From: Methylomagnum ishizawai | GTDB taxonomy: Bacteria; Pseudomonadota; Gammaproteobacteria; Methylococcales; Methylomonadaceae | Direction: 5' to 3' | DNA: 64,000 nucleotides | NCBI GenBank assembly: GCA_945861705.1 | Contig: CAMAVM010000001.1 | Coordinates: 101,187-165,186, forward strand | Shown: piece by piece, positions 56,316 through 64,000 of the stretch | How positions within the stretch are numbered: position 1 is the first letter of the stretch | Layout: each line of letters starts with the position of its first letter | Made by a program: the position numbers and the translations under genes | The notes under the pieces: generated by a model | Told to the model about the DNA's origin: nothing | The model's database searches: none | What the model saw: only the letters and a program-made list of their open reading frames with translations

Positions 56316-57188
56316 TTAGTGCTTTGTGTGCGAATTTACAGGAATATTTTTGTACCCGAACAACAGTTGTTCTACGTCAATTCTATCGAATTGGTAGTGT
56401 TTGTTACAAAATTCGCAGTTTACTTCAATTTGACCGCGTTCATGCAATACACCTTCCAACTCGTCCTTGCCCATCATCCGCAGTGCATTCTCTATCTTTG
56501 GGCGGGAGCAAGAGCAATCGAATTCAACGAGTTCAGCATCAAACAAACGGACTTTTTCTTCATTAAACAGGCGGTACAATAAGGCTTCGCAGTCCAATTC
56601 CAGCAGTTCTTGCTCGGTAACTGTGCCTGCTAATATCTCAATTCGCTCCCAGTCGGCTTTATCGTTACTTTGGGCGGGGAGTTCTTGCAAGAGCAAACCA
56701 GCCGCGTGGATTTCGTTAGCAAATAACCACAAACGCGTGTTGAGTTGTTCAGATTGGGCAAAGTAGGTTTCCAGAGCGGCTGCCAAATTCTCGCCCTGTA
56801 AAGGAACAATGCCTTGATAAGGATGGGGGTTTTCGGTATCTACCGTCAGCACTAGACGACCATCCCCAAACATTTCCTGCAATGAGCCAGGAGTTACATC
56901 AGCACTACTTCTAATCAATCCTCTGATTTTACGGTCATGTGTTGCTTGTGCCACCAAGGTTTTAAGTGGACCATCTCCTTGGGCTTGTAAAATTATGGAA
57001 CCATTGAATTTAATGGTCGCTGATAGCAAAACGACAGCCGATAAGGCTTGCCCAAGTTGTAGCTGTACAGCATCAGGGCATTGTTGCTGCTGTTTTGCAG
57101 TTTGCCAACTGCTAGATAAGCTAACCCATAGCCCACGAACACCCAGCTCTTCAAATAAAAAACGACGTAATACATCTTGTTGTAACAT
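56316..57188 (-). CDS. hslO: 33 kDa redox-regulated chaperonin Hsp33 (HslO)
   Basis: Redox-controlled holdase that is activated when its zinc centre is oxidised, 290 aa. The N-terminal domain starts LQQDVLRRFLFEELGVRG. The C-terminal zinc site is CSCSRPKIENALRMMG with the CxC pair, followed by CEFCNKHYQFD with the CxxC pair. All four zinc cysteines are present. It is divergent from msrA, so the locus pairs two oxidative-damage proteins. Confidence 0.96.
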   Translation of the reverse strand: MLQQDVLRRFLFEELGVRGLWVSLSSSWQTAKQQQQCPDAVQLQLGQALSAVVLLSATIKFNGSIILQAQGDGPLKTLVAQATHDRKIRGLIRSSADVTPGSLQEMFGDGRLVLTVDTENPHPYQGIVPLQGENLAAALETYFAQSEQLNTRLWLFANEIHAAGLLLQELPAQSNDKADWERIEILAGTVTEQELLELDCEALLYRLFNEEKVRLFDAELVEFDCSCSRPKIENALRMMGKDELEGVLHERGQIEVNCEFCNKHYQFDRIDVEQLLFGYKNIPVNSHTKH

Positions 57189-57274
57189 GCGAATCCCGAT
57201 GACGGTTATTGCGCTTTATTATAAGCCAGAATTATAGTAGGCTTCGGGTGAACATAAGCTGAATGATGATAAGC

Positions 57275-57907
57275 ATGATTTTTTCAAGTAAGAAACTGGT
57301 ACTTCCTGATCCTAAAGACGCATTGCCTGGGCGAGATTCGCCTATGGCTATCATCAATAAGCATTTCGTCTTGGGTAATCCCATTGCGCCGCCATTTCCA
57401 GACACTATGGAACTTGCCCTATTTGGCTTAGGTTGTTTTTGGGGGGCGGAACGAAAGTTTTGGCAACATCCCAAGGTGTTTAGCACAGCCGTTGGTTACA
57501 GTGGCGGTTATACGCCCAACCCCACTTACGAGGAACTGTGTACTGGCTTGACTGGGCATAATGAGGTGGTCAGAGTGATTTACGACCAGACTTTAACAAC
57601 TTATCAGGAATTATTGGCGTTATTTTGGCAGTCGCACAATCCTACTCAAGGTATGGCGCAGGGCAACGATAAAGGCACTCAGTACCGTTCTGGGATTTAT
57701 ACTTACAGCCAAGAACAGTGGGATGAAGCCACAAAATCAAAAGATCATTACCAACGTTGCCTTTCCCAATCCGGTTTTGGACAGATAAGTACCGAAATAT
57801 TGCCTGCTGAGACGTTTTATTATGCTGAGGATTACCACCAACAATATCTTGCCAAAGAACCCCAAGGTTACTGTGGTATTGGTGGATTAGGTGTGGCTTT
57901 TGATTGA
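57275..57907 (+). CDS. msrA: Peptide methionine sulfoxide reductase MsrA
   Basis: Reduces methionine-S-sulfoxide in proteins and free form, 210 aa from the ATG at 57275. Two upstream in-frame ATGs (57263 and 57266) add a few residues, but the shorter form aligns best with the long Escherichia coli type. The active-site Cys is in [13 protein letters not shown]. Further family stretches are [32 protein letters not shown] and [14 protein letters not shown]. The C-terminal region GYCGIGG includes a resolving Cys. It is followed by a terminator hairpin. Confidence 0.95.
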   Translation: MIFSSKKLVLPDPKDALPGRDSPMAIINKHFVLGNPIAPPFPDTMELALFGLGCFWGAERKFWQHPKVFSTAVGYSGGYTPNPTYEELCTGLTGHNEVVRVIYDQTLTTYQELLALFWQSHNPTQGMAQGNDKGTQYRSGIYTYSQEQWDEATKSKDHYQRCLSQSGFGQISTEILPAETFYYAEDYHQQYLAKEPQGYCGIGGLGVAFD

Positions 57908-57914
57908 GCAAAAA

Positions 57915-57937
57915 AAAGGCGGTTAACAAAACCGCCT
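57915..57937. terminator. Terminator hairpin after msrA
   Basis: AAGGCGGTT (57915-57923) and AACCGCCTT (57929-57937) form a perfect 9-bp stem with a 5-nt loop, 8 bp after the msrA stop codon. The left flank is an A-run, giving a strong U-run on the minus strand, and TTATATAG follows on the plus strand. It can terminate msrA and could also stop transcripts from the right. Confidence 0.8.
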
Positions 57938-58345
57938 TATATAGATTAGGAAGAATATAACGCAACTTTCAGCTATTGCGGTTCGCTAAAGAACCTTTAA
58001 AAGTTGGTAACATAGTAGCAGTGGTCAGTGCAATATGGAATGCGGCAAATTGTCGCACCCCCAGAGTGACTGTTAGTTCGCACAAATGCACTATAATGAT
58101 ATGATTTATATAGATAATATATATTTTTTAGCACTAAAATAGTCCACTAAAACAAAACCGATGAGATTTTTCTGTGGCTTTTAGAAGCCAAAAAACCGCA
58201 TTAATCGTAAAAAACGAGGTTTTGATGCGTTTAAACTAGCTCGAAAAGCTGTCCCAACGCCGATGGATCGCCCTTCATAGCTATCACTTAGTAGCTATTA
58301 TCTGCCTTATTACCCTCATTTTACTTATTACCACCGTTAATTAAC
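57938..58345 (+). other. Intergenic regulatory region upstream of regB
   Basis: 408 bp between the msrA terminator and regB. It contains the RegA-like palindrome at 58041-58057 and a TATAAT at 58092-58097 with no good -35 box, as expected for an activated promoter. The middle is very A+T-rich. No ORF or RNA gene was recognised. Confidence 0.5.
58041..58057 (+). promoter_or_regulatory. Candidate RegA/PrrA-type binding site upstream of regB
   Basis: TGCGGCAAATTGTCGCA is an imperfect palindrome with GCGGC and GTCGC half-sites separated by 5 bp. This matches the GCGNC-N5-GNCGC pattern reported for RegA/PrrA. It lies 35 bp before a TATAAT and about 290 bp upstream of regB. Autoregulation by RegA is inferred. 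Confidence 0.5.
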
Positions 58346-59725
58346 ATGCTGTCATACGTATTACCAAAATCTGAAATTTCTGCTCTCCAAAACCTAAAAT
58401 GGTTGTTCATCCTTAGAAATATGATGATCTTGGGTGAAGGTTTTTTGATCGTGATGTTTGTTTACGGGCTAAATATCGAAATACCTGAGCAGCAGCTATG
58501 GCTGGTTGTCGTCGCCATTATCGCGTTTAACGCGTATACCTCGATGCGCTTGCAGACCGACGATCCAGTTACCGAGCTGGAGATATTTTCGCAGATTTGT
58601 ATTGATGTCATTTCTATTGCGGCCTTGCTATACCTTACCGGAGGTGCATCTAACCCGATTACCTGGGTTTTTTTGCTACCCTTGATTATCACGGCAATCA
58701 TGCTGCCCCAATCGTATGCCTGGTATATGGTGATTTTAACCACGTCCATGTATTCCATACTCATTGCCTTTAACGTGCCATTACCTTCCATAGAGCCACA
58801 CATGCCGGATTCGGGCATGATGCACCACAGCATGACTATGACAAACGATAAGTTGTTGCAGAAAGCGCATGAGTTAAGCGACAACCATTATTATAATCTG
58901 CACATGTTTGGCATGTGGTTTGGCTTTGTATTTAGTGCAGGATTAGTGGCATTTTTTGTAACGGAATTAGCAAAAACCCTAAAAAATCAAGAGCGTAGCC
59001 TTGCTGTAGCCCGTGAAAATGCGCTTAGAGACGAACGGGTCGTGGCTTTAGGAACCCTCGCTGCCAGTGCCGCGCATGATATGGGAACACCACTAGGAAC
59101 TATGGCTATTGTGGTACACGATCTGATCCAGGATTATCCGGTTCGGCATTTTCCAGAATTCAATGAAAAAATGGAGATTATGAAAAACCAGATTAACCGC
59201 TGCAAGGACGCTTTGTCGCTGATGTCGGCATCCGCCGGCGAGATGCGTGCTGAATCAGGGAAAGTCATGTTGCTAAGTAACTACCTGGACGACGTGCTAT
59301 ACCAATGGCGCACTCACAAACCGATAGCAAAATTACAATTTTTTATTGATCCTACTGTTGAGGCTTATGCCAACATTATTGCCGAACGCACATTAACTCA
59401 TGCGCTCATTAATATTTTAAATAACGCTGTTGAGGCTACTGATCCTGAGCGAGGCATCGAATTTCATGCGTTTTGGAGTATGGCAGAATTAACGCTTAAA
59501 ATTAGGGATTATGGCCCTGGCTTTCCTGCTGAAATAGTTGATTTAATAGGTAAACAACCGGTAAGCAGCAAAAATAAAGGCCTAGGGGTGGGCTTGTTTC
59601 TGACTTATTCCACCATCCATCGCTTGGGCGGAAAAATTGAACTCAGCAATATGGAAACAGGCGGCGCGAACGTGGAAATAAACCTGCCATTGTTGATTAA
59701 CAAGGAGAATGAAGATGAGTACTGA
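58346..59725 (+). CDS. regB: RegB/PrrB-type redox sensor histidine kinase
   Basis: Membrane histidine kinase of 459 aa that would sense the redox state of the quinone pool. Six hydrophobic helices occupy about residues 20-215. The quinone-binding motif reads GGASNPI, close to GGxxNPF of RegB. The H-box is VALGTLAASAAHDMGTPLGT, with the RegB-type AH-[ED]-[LM]-GTPL. A conserved cysteine in NRCKDALSL corresponds in position to the redox-active Cys of RegB. The ATPase domain has LNNAVEAT, DYGPGF and GLGVGLFL. It overlaps regA by 11 bp. Confidence 0.93.
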   Translation: MLSYVLPKSEISALQNLKWLFILRNMMILGEGFLIVMFVYGLNIEIPEQQLWLVVVAIIAFNAYTSMRLQTDDPVTELEIFSQICIDVISIAALLYLTGGASNPITWVFLLPLIITAIMLPQSYAWYMVILTTSMYSILIAFNVPLPSIEPHMPDSGMMHHSMTMTNDKLLQKAHELSDNHYYNLHMFGMWFGFVFSAGLVAFFVTELAKTLKNQERSLAVARENALRDERVVALGTLAASAAHDMGTPLGTMAIVVHDLIQDYPVRHFPEFNEKMEIMKNQINRCKDALSLMSASAGEMRAESGKVMLLSNYLDDVLYQWRTHKPIAKLQFFIDPTVEAYANIIAERTLTHALINILNNAVEATDPERGIEFHAFWSMAELTLKIRDYGPGFPAEIVDLIGKQPVSSKNKGLGVGLFLTYSTIHRLGGKIELSNMETGGANVEINLPLLINKENEDEY

Positions 59726-60263
59726 ATTATCAGATCAACCGATATTGTTACTGGTAGATGATGATAAGGTCTTCTGTAAGGTATTGAAAGCGGCATTGGA
59801 AAGACGGGATTTCGAGGTGTTGGTTGCTCACAATCTCGAAAAAGGCATGGCATTAGCTGAGCAATATTTGCCTGAATATGCGGTGATTGATTTACGGATT
59901 GGTCATGAATCAGGGCTTGAATTGGTTAAAAAGTTGATTACTTTGGATGCGAACACGGCTTGCGTAATGTTGACTGGCTTTGCCAGTATTGCTACGGCGG
60001 TCGAAGCCATCAAACTGGGGGCAATCCATTACCTGACCAAACCCACTAATGCCGACGAAATCGTTAATGCCCTCAACAAAAATGAAGGTGATGCTGGGGT
60101 TTCAATTAACAAGAATCCGCCGTCAGCAAAACGGATGGAGTGGGAACATCTGCAAAAAATACTGATGCACTATGACGGCAATATTTCCGCAGCAGCCAGG
60201 GCATTAAATATGCACCGACGCACATTGCAAAGAAAACTGGAAAAAAGACCTGTTAGAGAGTAG
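59715..60263 (+). CDS. regA: RegA/PrrA-type response regulator
   Basis: Global redox response regulator, 182 aa from the ATG at 59715, which has AAGGAG 7 bp upstream; an ATG at 59709 is too close to that site. The receiver domain has LLLVDDDKVFCKVLKAAL, acceptor Asp in AVIDLRIGHESGLELV and Lys in YLTKPTNADEIV. The C-terminal Fis-like helix-turn-helix NISAAARALNMHRRTLQRKL is almost identical to RegA, PrrA and ActR. In other proteobacteria these control respiration, nitrogen and carbon fixation and cytochrome genes. Confidence 0.94.
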   Translation: MSTELSDQPILLLVDDDKVFCKVLKAALERRDFEVLVAHNLEKGMALAEQYLPEYAVIDLRIGHESGLELVKKLITLDANTACVMLTGFASIATAVEAIKLGAIHYLTKPTNADEIVNALNKNEGDAGVSINKNPPSAKRMEWEHLQKILMHYDGNISAAARALNMHRRTLQRKLEKRPVRE

Positions 60264-60282
60264 CCTACAAAATCACTGCACT

Positions 60283-60303
60283 CCCTCTCCCAGATGGAGA
60301 GGG
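60283..60303. repeat. CCCTCTCC-type hairpin between regA and the convergent gene
   Basis: CCCTCTCC (60283-60290) and GGAGAGGG (60296-60303) form an 8-bp perfect stem with a 5-nt loop. It lies 20 bp after the regA stop. The sequence belongs to the same dispersed repeat family as 20311-20400 and may act as a terminator between the convergent genes. Confidence 0.6.
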
Positions 60304-60347
60304 AATTATTTACACCTTAATGCCTAAACTATAGATAATTCAACCCG

Positions 60348-61163
60348 TTACGAGCTGGCTTTTAATCTGTCTTTTCCATCCCAGAACGGCGATTTTTTTA
60401 CCTGATTAGCAATTTCTGATAAGGCTTGATGGAAGATGTCGCCAAAACGACCTGTTTTTTTACTTATAAAATCAATAGTATCTGGGTAAATGGAATTGGC
60501 GGCGGAGGAAGCTTGCTTATTTGCCTGGGCAATAGGCTCAATGACTTGTGTCTGTAGTAGACTTATAAATTTGTCTGGCAAACTTTGCGCCGTGGTGACA
60601 ATCTCATCAAACAACACCTTACCTGGATAAATAGCCTTATTCTCGACTAAATTACGCGTTGTTTTTACCTGGCTACCGATGGATTCCAAGGTTTGGTTAT
60701 ACAGGGCCTTGGCTGGTGCAATAACAGATTTTTCAACATACGATTTTGCTTGTTCAGGACATTGCACTACCTTGTCACGGGCGAACAGAATGCGACCATC
60801 AATAAACGCCTTTTTTTCGATGATTACTGCTTTAGCTTCATCAACCAATTCCTGAGCTGATTTGATATGTTGCTGAATTTGACTGACCGTTGGATTAATA
60901 ACCTTCTCATCCATACCCGTTTTTAGTTGAACTCGACATTGCTCGATTTTATTGACTGCTTTCTCCAGCAGGGACTGCTGGGCGTAACCGAGTTTCAACT
61001 CCATCTCTTGAATCTGCGTATCACGTTGGGAGATGTGAAGTTTTAATTCACTAATCGTTTGTTTATTCGTTTTAATTTGTACAGTTAACTTAGCGACTTG
61101 ATCTTCAAGCCTATTTAACTTAGCTGACAGATCGCTTATACCGGTACTATTGTTTGAAACCAC
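60348..61163 (-). CDS. Helical protein with approximately 30-residue repeats, unknown function
   Basis: Cytosolic protein of 271 aa without signal peptide. Residues 10-75 form a coiled coil (KLNRLEDQVAKLTVQIKTNK and following). From about residue 85 five related units follow, each with a short motif such as EKVINP (86-91), EKKAFIDG (116-123), EKSVIAP (144-150), ENKAIYPGKVLF (174-185) and TQVIEP (205-210). Their spacing is 28-31 residues, and the segments between are amphipathic helices. No family was recognised; the pattern recalls lipid-binding or phasin-like helical repeats. It stands alone between regA and a 240-bp gap. Confidence 0.6.
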   Translation of the reverse strand: MVSNNSTGISDLSAKLNRLEDQVAKLTVQIKTNKQTISELKLHISQRDTQIQEMELKLGYAQQSLLEKAVNKIEQCRVQLKTGMDEKVINPTVSQIQQHIKSAQELVDEAKAVIIEKKAFIDGRILFARDKVVQCPEQAKSYVEKSVIAPAKALYNQTLESIGSQVKTTRNLVENKAIYPGKVLFDEIVTTAQSLPDKFISLLQTQVIEPIAQANKQASSAANSIYPDTIDFISKKTGRFGDIFHQALSEIANQVKKSPFWDGKDRLKASS

Positions 61164-61406
61164 AGCAAGCCCCCACGTAATTATTTATAGTTATTATGTT
61201 GCTTAAAACCCTGTCATTCATAACAAGCTGGATTGCCAAAGTCAAGAAAAAATTAAATTCTTCAATTCCGTGCGTGTTACATGTTGGTATCTATATTTTC
61301 GGTGATTCGTCAATGCTATCTAAACATTGAGGATTTTAGTATGGTTTTGATTCACCATACTATCCTTAAGCATCCAACAATCGCTGGTGAATTATTAGAG
61401 ATTCGC

Positions 61407-62531
61407 TTATGAACCCGGCCAAATAATCACCGCCGTCCGTAAGCGGTTTTTACCGAAGGATGACATCCGGTCGAAATCTTCCCGTGCGATGGGGATAAAC
61501 TGGCAATCGAGTTCGCTTTGGCGGCGTTCGTCGGGGTCGGAGTCGTGCATGTACAGGCAATCGTCGTCAAAACCGCTCATCACTACCCAATGTGGCGCTT
61601 TCTTCCTGTCCATCAGGAAGGTGCTAATCAATATCAGTGGGATAGCCCCGGCCTTGAATGCGCTGATGAGTTCATTTTGGGTGATGTTGGCGGTGTGTAT
61701 CTGGATGCCTTGCTCGGTTGCTTGGCGTTTGAAGCCGTTATCCACCAGATCGACTATCTGTTTTTTGTCCTCATTGCGTACGCCGTCTATGAATAAGGTG
61801 CCGGTTTGGTTGATCCAGACTTCCACGCCGAAGTTGCGCCGTTTTGCCGCCAGAGCCAAACCTATCGGATGGCAGCCGCCATGCCCTGAAGTCATGAAGA
61901 TGGTCGTGGCTTCCCGCCAGATATTGATTTCTTCTTCCTGTGAAGGTTGGTAAGCGCGGTTCAGCCCGTGCATTGCCATCATCAGCGCAGCAGGGCCACA
62001 AGTGAAGTGAGTGGTTTGTTTGAGCCAGTGTACGGAGCGGTGCTGTAAGGTGTCGCTATAGTGGCGGATACGTTTCTGGTAGCGTAGCGCATCTTTGTGG
62101 TCTTGGTAATAATCCCGGTAGATGCCGAATTTTTGATAACCTAACGATTCGTAAAGCCTGATTGCCGGGGTGTTATCGACGCTGACTTCCAACCGTAGAT
62201 ACAGCCTACCATCATCATGTGCAGCTTGCTCACCTGCGAGAATAAGCTGCTTGGCTATACCGGCACCCCGATGTTGATGGGCTACGGCAAGCGAATAAAT
62301 ACGCGCCAGTCTTGTACCGGGATGGTAAATGATAAGGATATAAGCGATAACCGCGTCGGCGATTTCTGCCACCAATAAAGCTCGGTGCTCTGCCGTTATC
62401 CAGTGCCGGAAACTGCGTCGGCTTAATTTATCAGTGTCAAAGCTGGTATTTTCCAGTTCAACCAATTCATCAAGATCGCCTGGTTGGGCAGGGCGAATTA
62501 GGGTGTTTTCCTTGTCCATCAGACCACTCAT
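61407..62531 (-). CDS. GNAT acetyltransferase fused to C39-like cysteine peptidase domain
   Basis: Protein of 374 aa starting at 62531, where its ATG shares a base with the stop codon of the DUF2817 gene (TGATG). The N-terminal GNAT domain (about 1-150) has LARIYSLAVAHQHRGAGIAK as the acetyl-CoA site and NTPAIRLYESLGYQKFG. The C-terminal domain (about 165-370) resembles peptidase C39: a Cys in THFTCGPAALMMAMHGLN, a His in KKAPHWVVMSGFDDDCLYMH and an Asp in HDSDPDE. This fusion is annotated in other proteobacteria as GNAT/peptidase C39. Its substrate is unknown. Confidence 0.85.
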   Translation of the reverse strand: MSGLMDKENTLIRPAQPGDLDELVELENTSFDTDKLSRRSFRHWITAEHRALLVAEIADAVIAYILIIYHPGTRLARIYSLAVAHQHRGAGIAKQLILAGEQAAHDDGRLYLRLEVSVDNTPAIRLYESLGYQKFGIYRDYYQDHKDALRYQKRIRHYSDTLQHRSVHWLKQTTHFTCGPAALMMAMHGLNRAYQPSQEEEINIWREATTIFMTSGHGGCHPIGLALAAKRRNFGVEVWINQTGTLFIDGVRNEDKKQIVDLVDNGFKRQATEQGIQIHTANITQNELISAFKAGAIPLILISTFLMDRKKAPHWVVMSGFDDDCLYMHDSDPDERRQSELDCQFIPIAREDFDRMSSFGKNRLRTAVIIWPGS

Positions 62532-63631
62532 CAAGCGGACAATCCTTGTAAGGCTTGCGAAATCACTTGTCTGGCGCGGAACAAGACCATTGCTTTCCAG
62601 GCTTCATCATTAGGGCAAAAATGCTGGCGCATGAATTTGCTATGTTCCAATCGGGCAGAAATATTGTCCGGTTGCGCCCAAAGTTGATGGTCTTTTAACA
62701 GCACTTCAAATAGCTGGTCGGTTGCGAAAGTACCAAATTCCAGCGTGACATGGCAACTCCGCCCGTTCATGATGTCGTGCCAGACATAATCCATTAACCC
62801 GGTTTTAGGGACGGAACTGGATGTGCCTAATGCGGGTAAAGTCACCGAGTCGCCATACCAATCGTGGGCAACTTGTACGCCGGAACTGGCTGGATGATGG
62901 TCGCAGATGATTTCCCCATAACCGTAAGGCCCAAGGCCGCTGTGCAAGTCTATTACTGCCAGATCGCGTTCGTGTAGGTTGTATTGCCGTATAAGGTCTT
63001 CGGTCACTAATCGACCATGTGCGGGTTTCGTGCCGCCATAGAAAGGCTCTGTTGAGTCAGTGTACTGTCCTCCGCTGATCGCCATTTCGAGTGCACTTCT
63101 GCCCTGTTGCCTTTCGTATTCGGCAAAAGCCGTTTTTCTCTGATCCTGGTCGGCTGAAAACAGGGCATTCATCAGGAATTCGTAACCTGGGTTTTCGGGC
63201 AAGGGTTTAGAGAAATCCACCGCATTGCGGTTCAGGTCTACACCGTCTTCATCGCACCGGCGCAGCCAAGCATAACCCCAGGGAGTCAAGGCATGGACGG
63301 CCAAGACGGCGGTATCTTCCGGTATTGCAAGCTGCCCGCTGGTAATCAAGCCGATGTGGTCAAGCTCAACTGCGCTGCCGACAAAGCCTTCAACGCCGTG
63401 GACCCCGGCTAGTAACACTAAAACCTTGCCCGCATTTTCATTCCCTAACCACAGGGTATCGGTCACTAACGGCTCTCCGTCCGGTGCCTTACCGGGACAA
63501 GGATAAGTCTTATGTTGGATTTGGGCATAGACGGGCAGTTCTGCTAGACATAGCAAGCGTTCTCTCGCCGTCACGTAGCTGTCTGGGAAAACGTCGGTAT
63601 TTATCGGTGTATAGGTTAAGTAGGATGACAT
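62531..63631 (-). CDS. DUF2817 zinc carboxypeptidase-like protein (M14 superfamily)
   Basis: Protein of 366 aa. The zinc ligands resemble M14 carboxypeptidases: LLAGVHGVEGFVGS gives HxxE, DGVDLNRNAVDF has the conserved DLNRN, and LAVIDLHSGLGPYGYG carries the third His. A C-terminal Glu is in VTLEFGTF. No signal peptide is seen. It is translationally coupled to the GNAT-C39 gene, so the two may act in one pathway, for instance processing or modifying a peptide, but no precursor peptide gene was found. Confidence 0.85.
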   Translation of the reverse strand: MSSYLTYTPINTDVFPDSYVTARERLLCLAELPVYAQIQHKTYPCPGKAPDGEPLVTDTLWLGNENAGKVLVLLAGVHGVEGFVGSAVELDHIGLITSGQLAIPEDTAVLAVHALTPWGYAWLRRCDEDGVDLNRNAVDFSKPLPENPGYEFLMNALFSADQDQRKTAFAEYERQQGRSALEMAISGGQYTDSTEPFYGGTKPAHGRLVTEDLIRQYNLHERDLAVIDLHSGLGPYGYGEIICDHHPASSGVQVAHDWYGDSVTLPALGTSSSVPKTGLMDYVWHDIMNGRSCHVTLEFGTFATDQLFEVLLKDHQLWAQPDNISARLEHSKFMRQHFCPNDEAWKAMVLFRARQVISQALQGLSA

Positions 63632-63853
63632 TGGTTTAAACTGCGTTAAGACTCGTTGGTTATCCCAAGTATAAATAAACTATTGCAGAAACTCTTTGTA
63701 ATAAAATAAGTCTAGTTACAAAATAAACGGGCAAGGAATCTTTACACGCCGTTCAGATTCAATTCAGGACAATGTGAATATCCTACCTTAACCAAAAAAG
63801 CAAATCACTAAGCGATTAATGTCAAACCCACATCGACGAATGACACAACTGCA

Positions 63854-64000
63854 GAGACCTTTGCACGACCTCAAGCCCCAAAATGGGTAAAATAAGCCTT
63901 TATTCAAGTTCGAGCAATAGCCTATGTCCTGGAAGAACCTAGCCCAAACCAGTTTAAGCGATGCCCTTGTCAAACACCACGAAGCCTTGGAGGAATTGGA
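63854..64000 (+). mobile_element. Left end of an insertion sequence, cut by the window edge
   Basis: GAGACCTTTGCACGACC at 63854-63870 looks like a terminal inverted repeat of IS5-type elements. It is followed 53 bp later by the start of a transposase reading frame. The right end and any target duplication lie beyond the window. Confidence 0.7.
63924..64000 (+). CDS. Transposase N-terminus (partial, IS5-like)
   Basis: The ATG at 63924 starts MSWKNLAQTSLSDALVKHHE and stays open to the end of the window (25 codons). The start resembles IS5/IS4-superfamily transposases found in methanotrophs. The catalytic DDE domain is outside the window, so the family call is tentative. Confidence 0.65.
   Translation, partial: MSWKNLAQTSLSDALVKHHEALEEL

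Noticed and set aside
1..64000. tRNA, rRNA or tmRNA genes
   Set aside because: No cloverleaf or conserved rRNA sequence was recognised by eye; a covariance search was not possible here.

Overview
The window is a gene-dense stretch of a gammaproteobacterial chromosome with moderate G+C. Most of it is conserved housekeeping operons whose order matches Pseudomonas and other gammaproteobacteria: lepA-lepB-DUF4845-rnc-era-recO-pdxJ, rpoE-mucA-mucB-mucD divergent from nadB, nrdR-ribD-ribE-ribB-ribH-nusB-thiL-pgpA, truA/trpF-trpB-trpA-accD-folC-dedD-cvpA-purF-metZ, and rne divergent from rluC-HAD-sppA. The RegB/RegA redox pair, the IS type and the general protein flavour suggest a Methylococcales methanotroph or relative. 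That family-level call is inference, because no methane or methanol oxidation gene lies in the window.

Layout. 1-1.8 kb: a PspF-type sigma-54 activator facing a PP2C phosphatase. 1.8-11.7 kb: a long minus-strand block with pdxJ, recO, era, rnc, a DUF4845 protein, lepB, lepA and the envelope-stress module mucD, mucB, mucA, rpoE. rpoE has a recognisable ECF-sigma-type autoregulatory promoter. 11.8-15.9 kb: nadB, a small lipoprotein, a dynamin-like pseudo-GTPase and a membrane protein. 15.9-24.1 kb: the riboflavin/thiamine operon on the minus strand. It is interrupted between nusB and thiL by about 2 kb of accessory DNA: a TIR-domain protein, a tandem-duplicated hairpin repeat and a Phd/RelE toxin-antitoxin pair.

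24.3-37.7 kb: grxC, a GGDEF/EAL c-di-GMP protein, then metZ, purF, cvpA, a SPOR protein, folC, accD, trpA, trpB, trpF, a DUF2231 membrane protein, truA and an L,D-transpeptidase. 37.8-43.3 kb: rne with a promoter placed about 430 nt upstream of its start codon, then divergent rluC, a HAD phosphatase and sppA. 43.4-45.8 kb: a PepSY protein with a PhoP/PhoQ-like two-component system. 45.8-51.5 kb: recQ, gshA, cysH (APS-reductase type) and a cNMP-binding diguanylate cyclase.

51.7-64 kb is more accessory. It holds a secreted subtilase split by one in-frame stop codon, a NarL-type response regulator with its kinase and a lipoprotein, hslO, msrA, regB-regA with an upstream palindrome that fits the RegA/PrrA binding consensus, a protein built from approximately 30-residue repeats, a GNAT/C39-like fusion coupled to a DUF2817 zinc peptidase, and the left end of an insertion sequence cut by the window edge.

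The least ordinary items are the nusB-thiL insertion (possible TIR-based defence), the pseudo-GTPase and membrane protein pair, the internally repeated protein at 60.3-61.2 kb, the GNAT-C39/DUF2817 pair and the interrupted subtilase. No tRNA, rRNA, CRISPR array or riboswitch was recognised.
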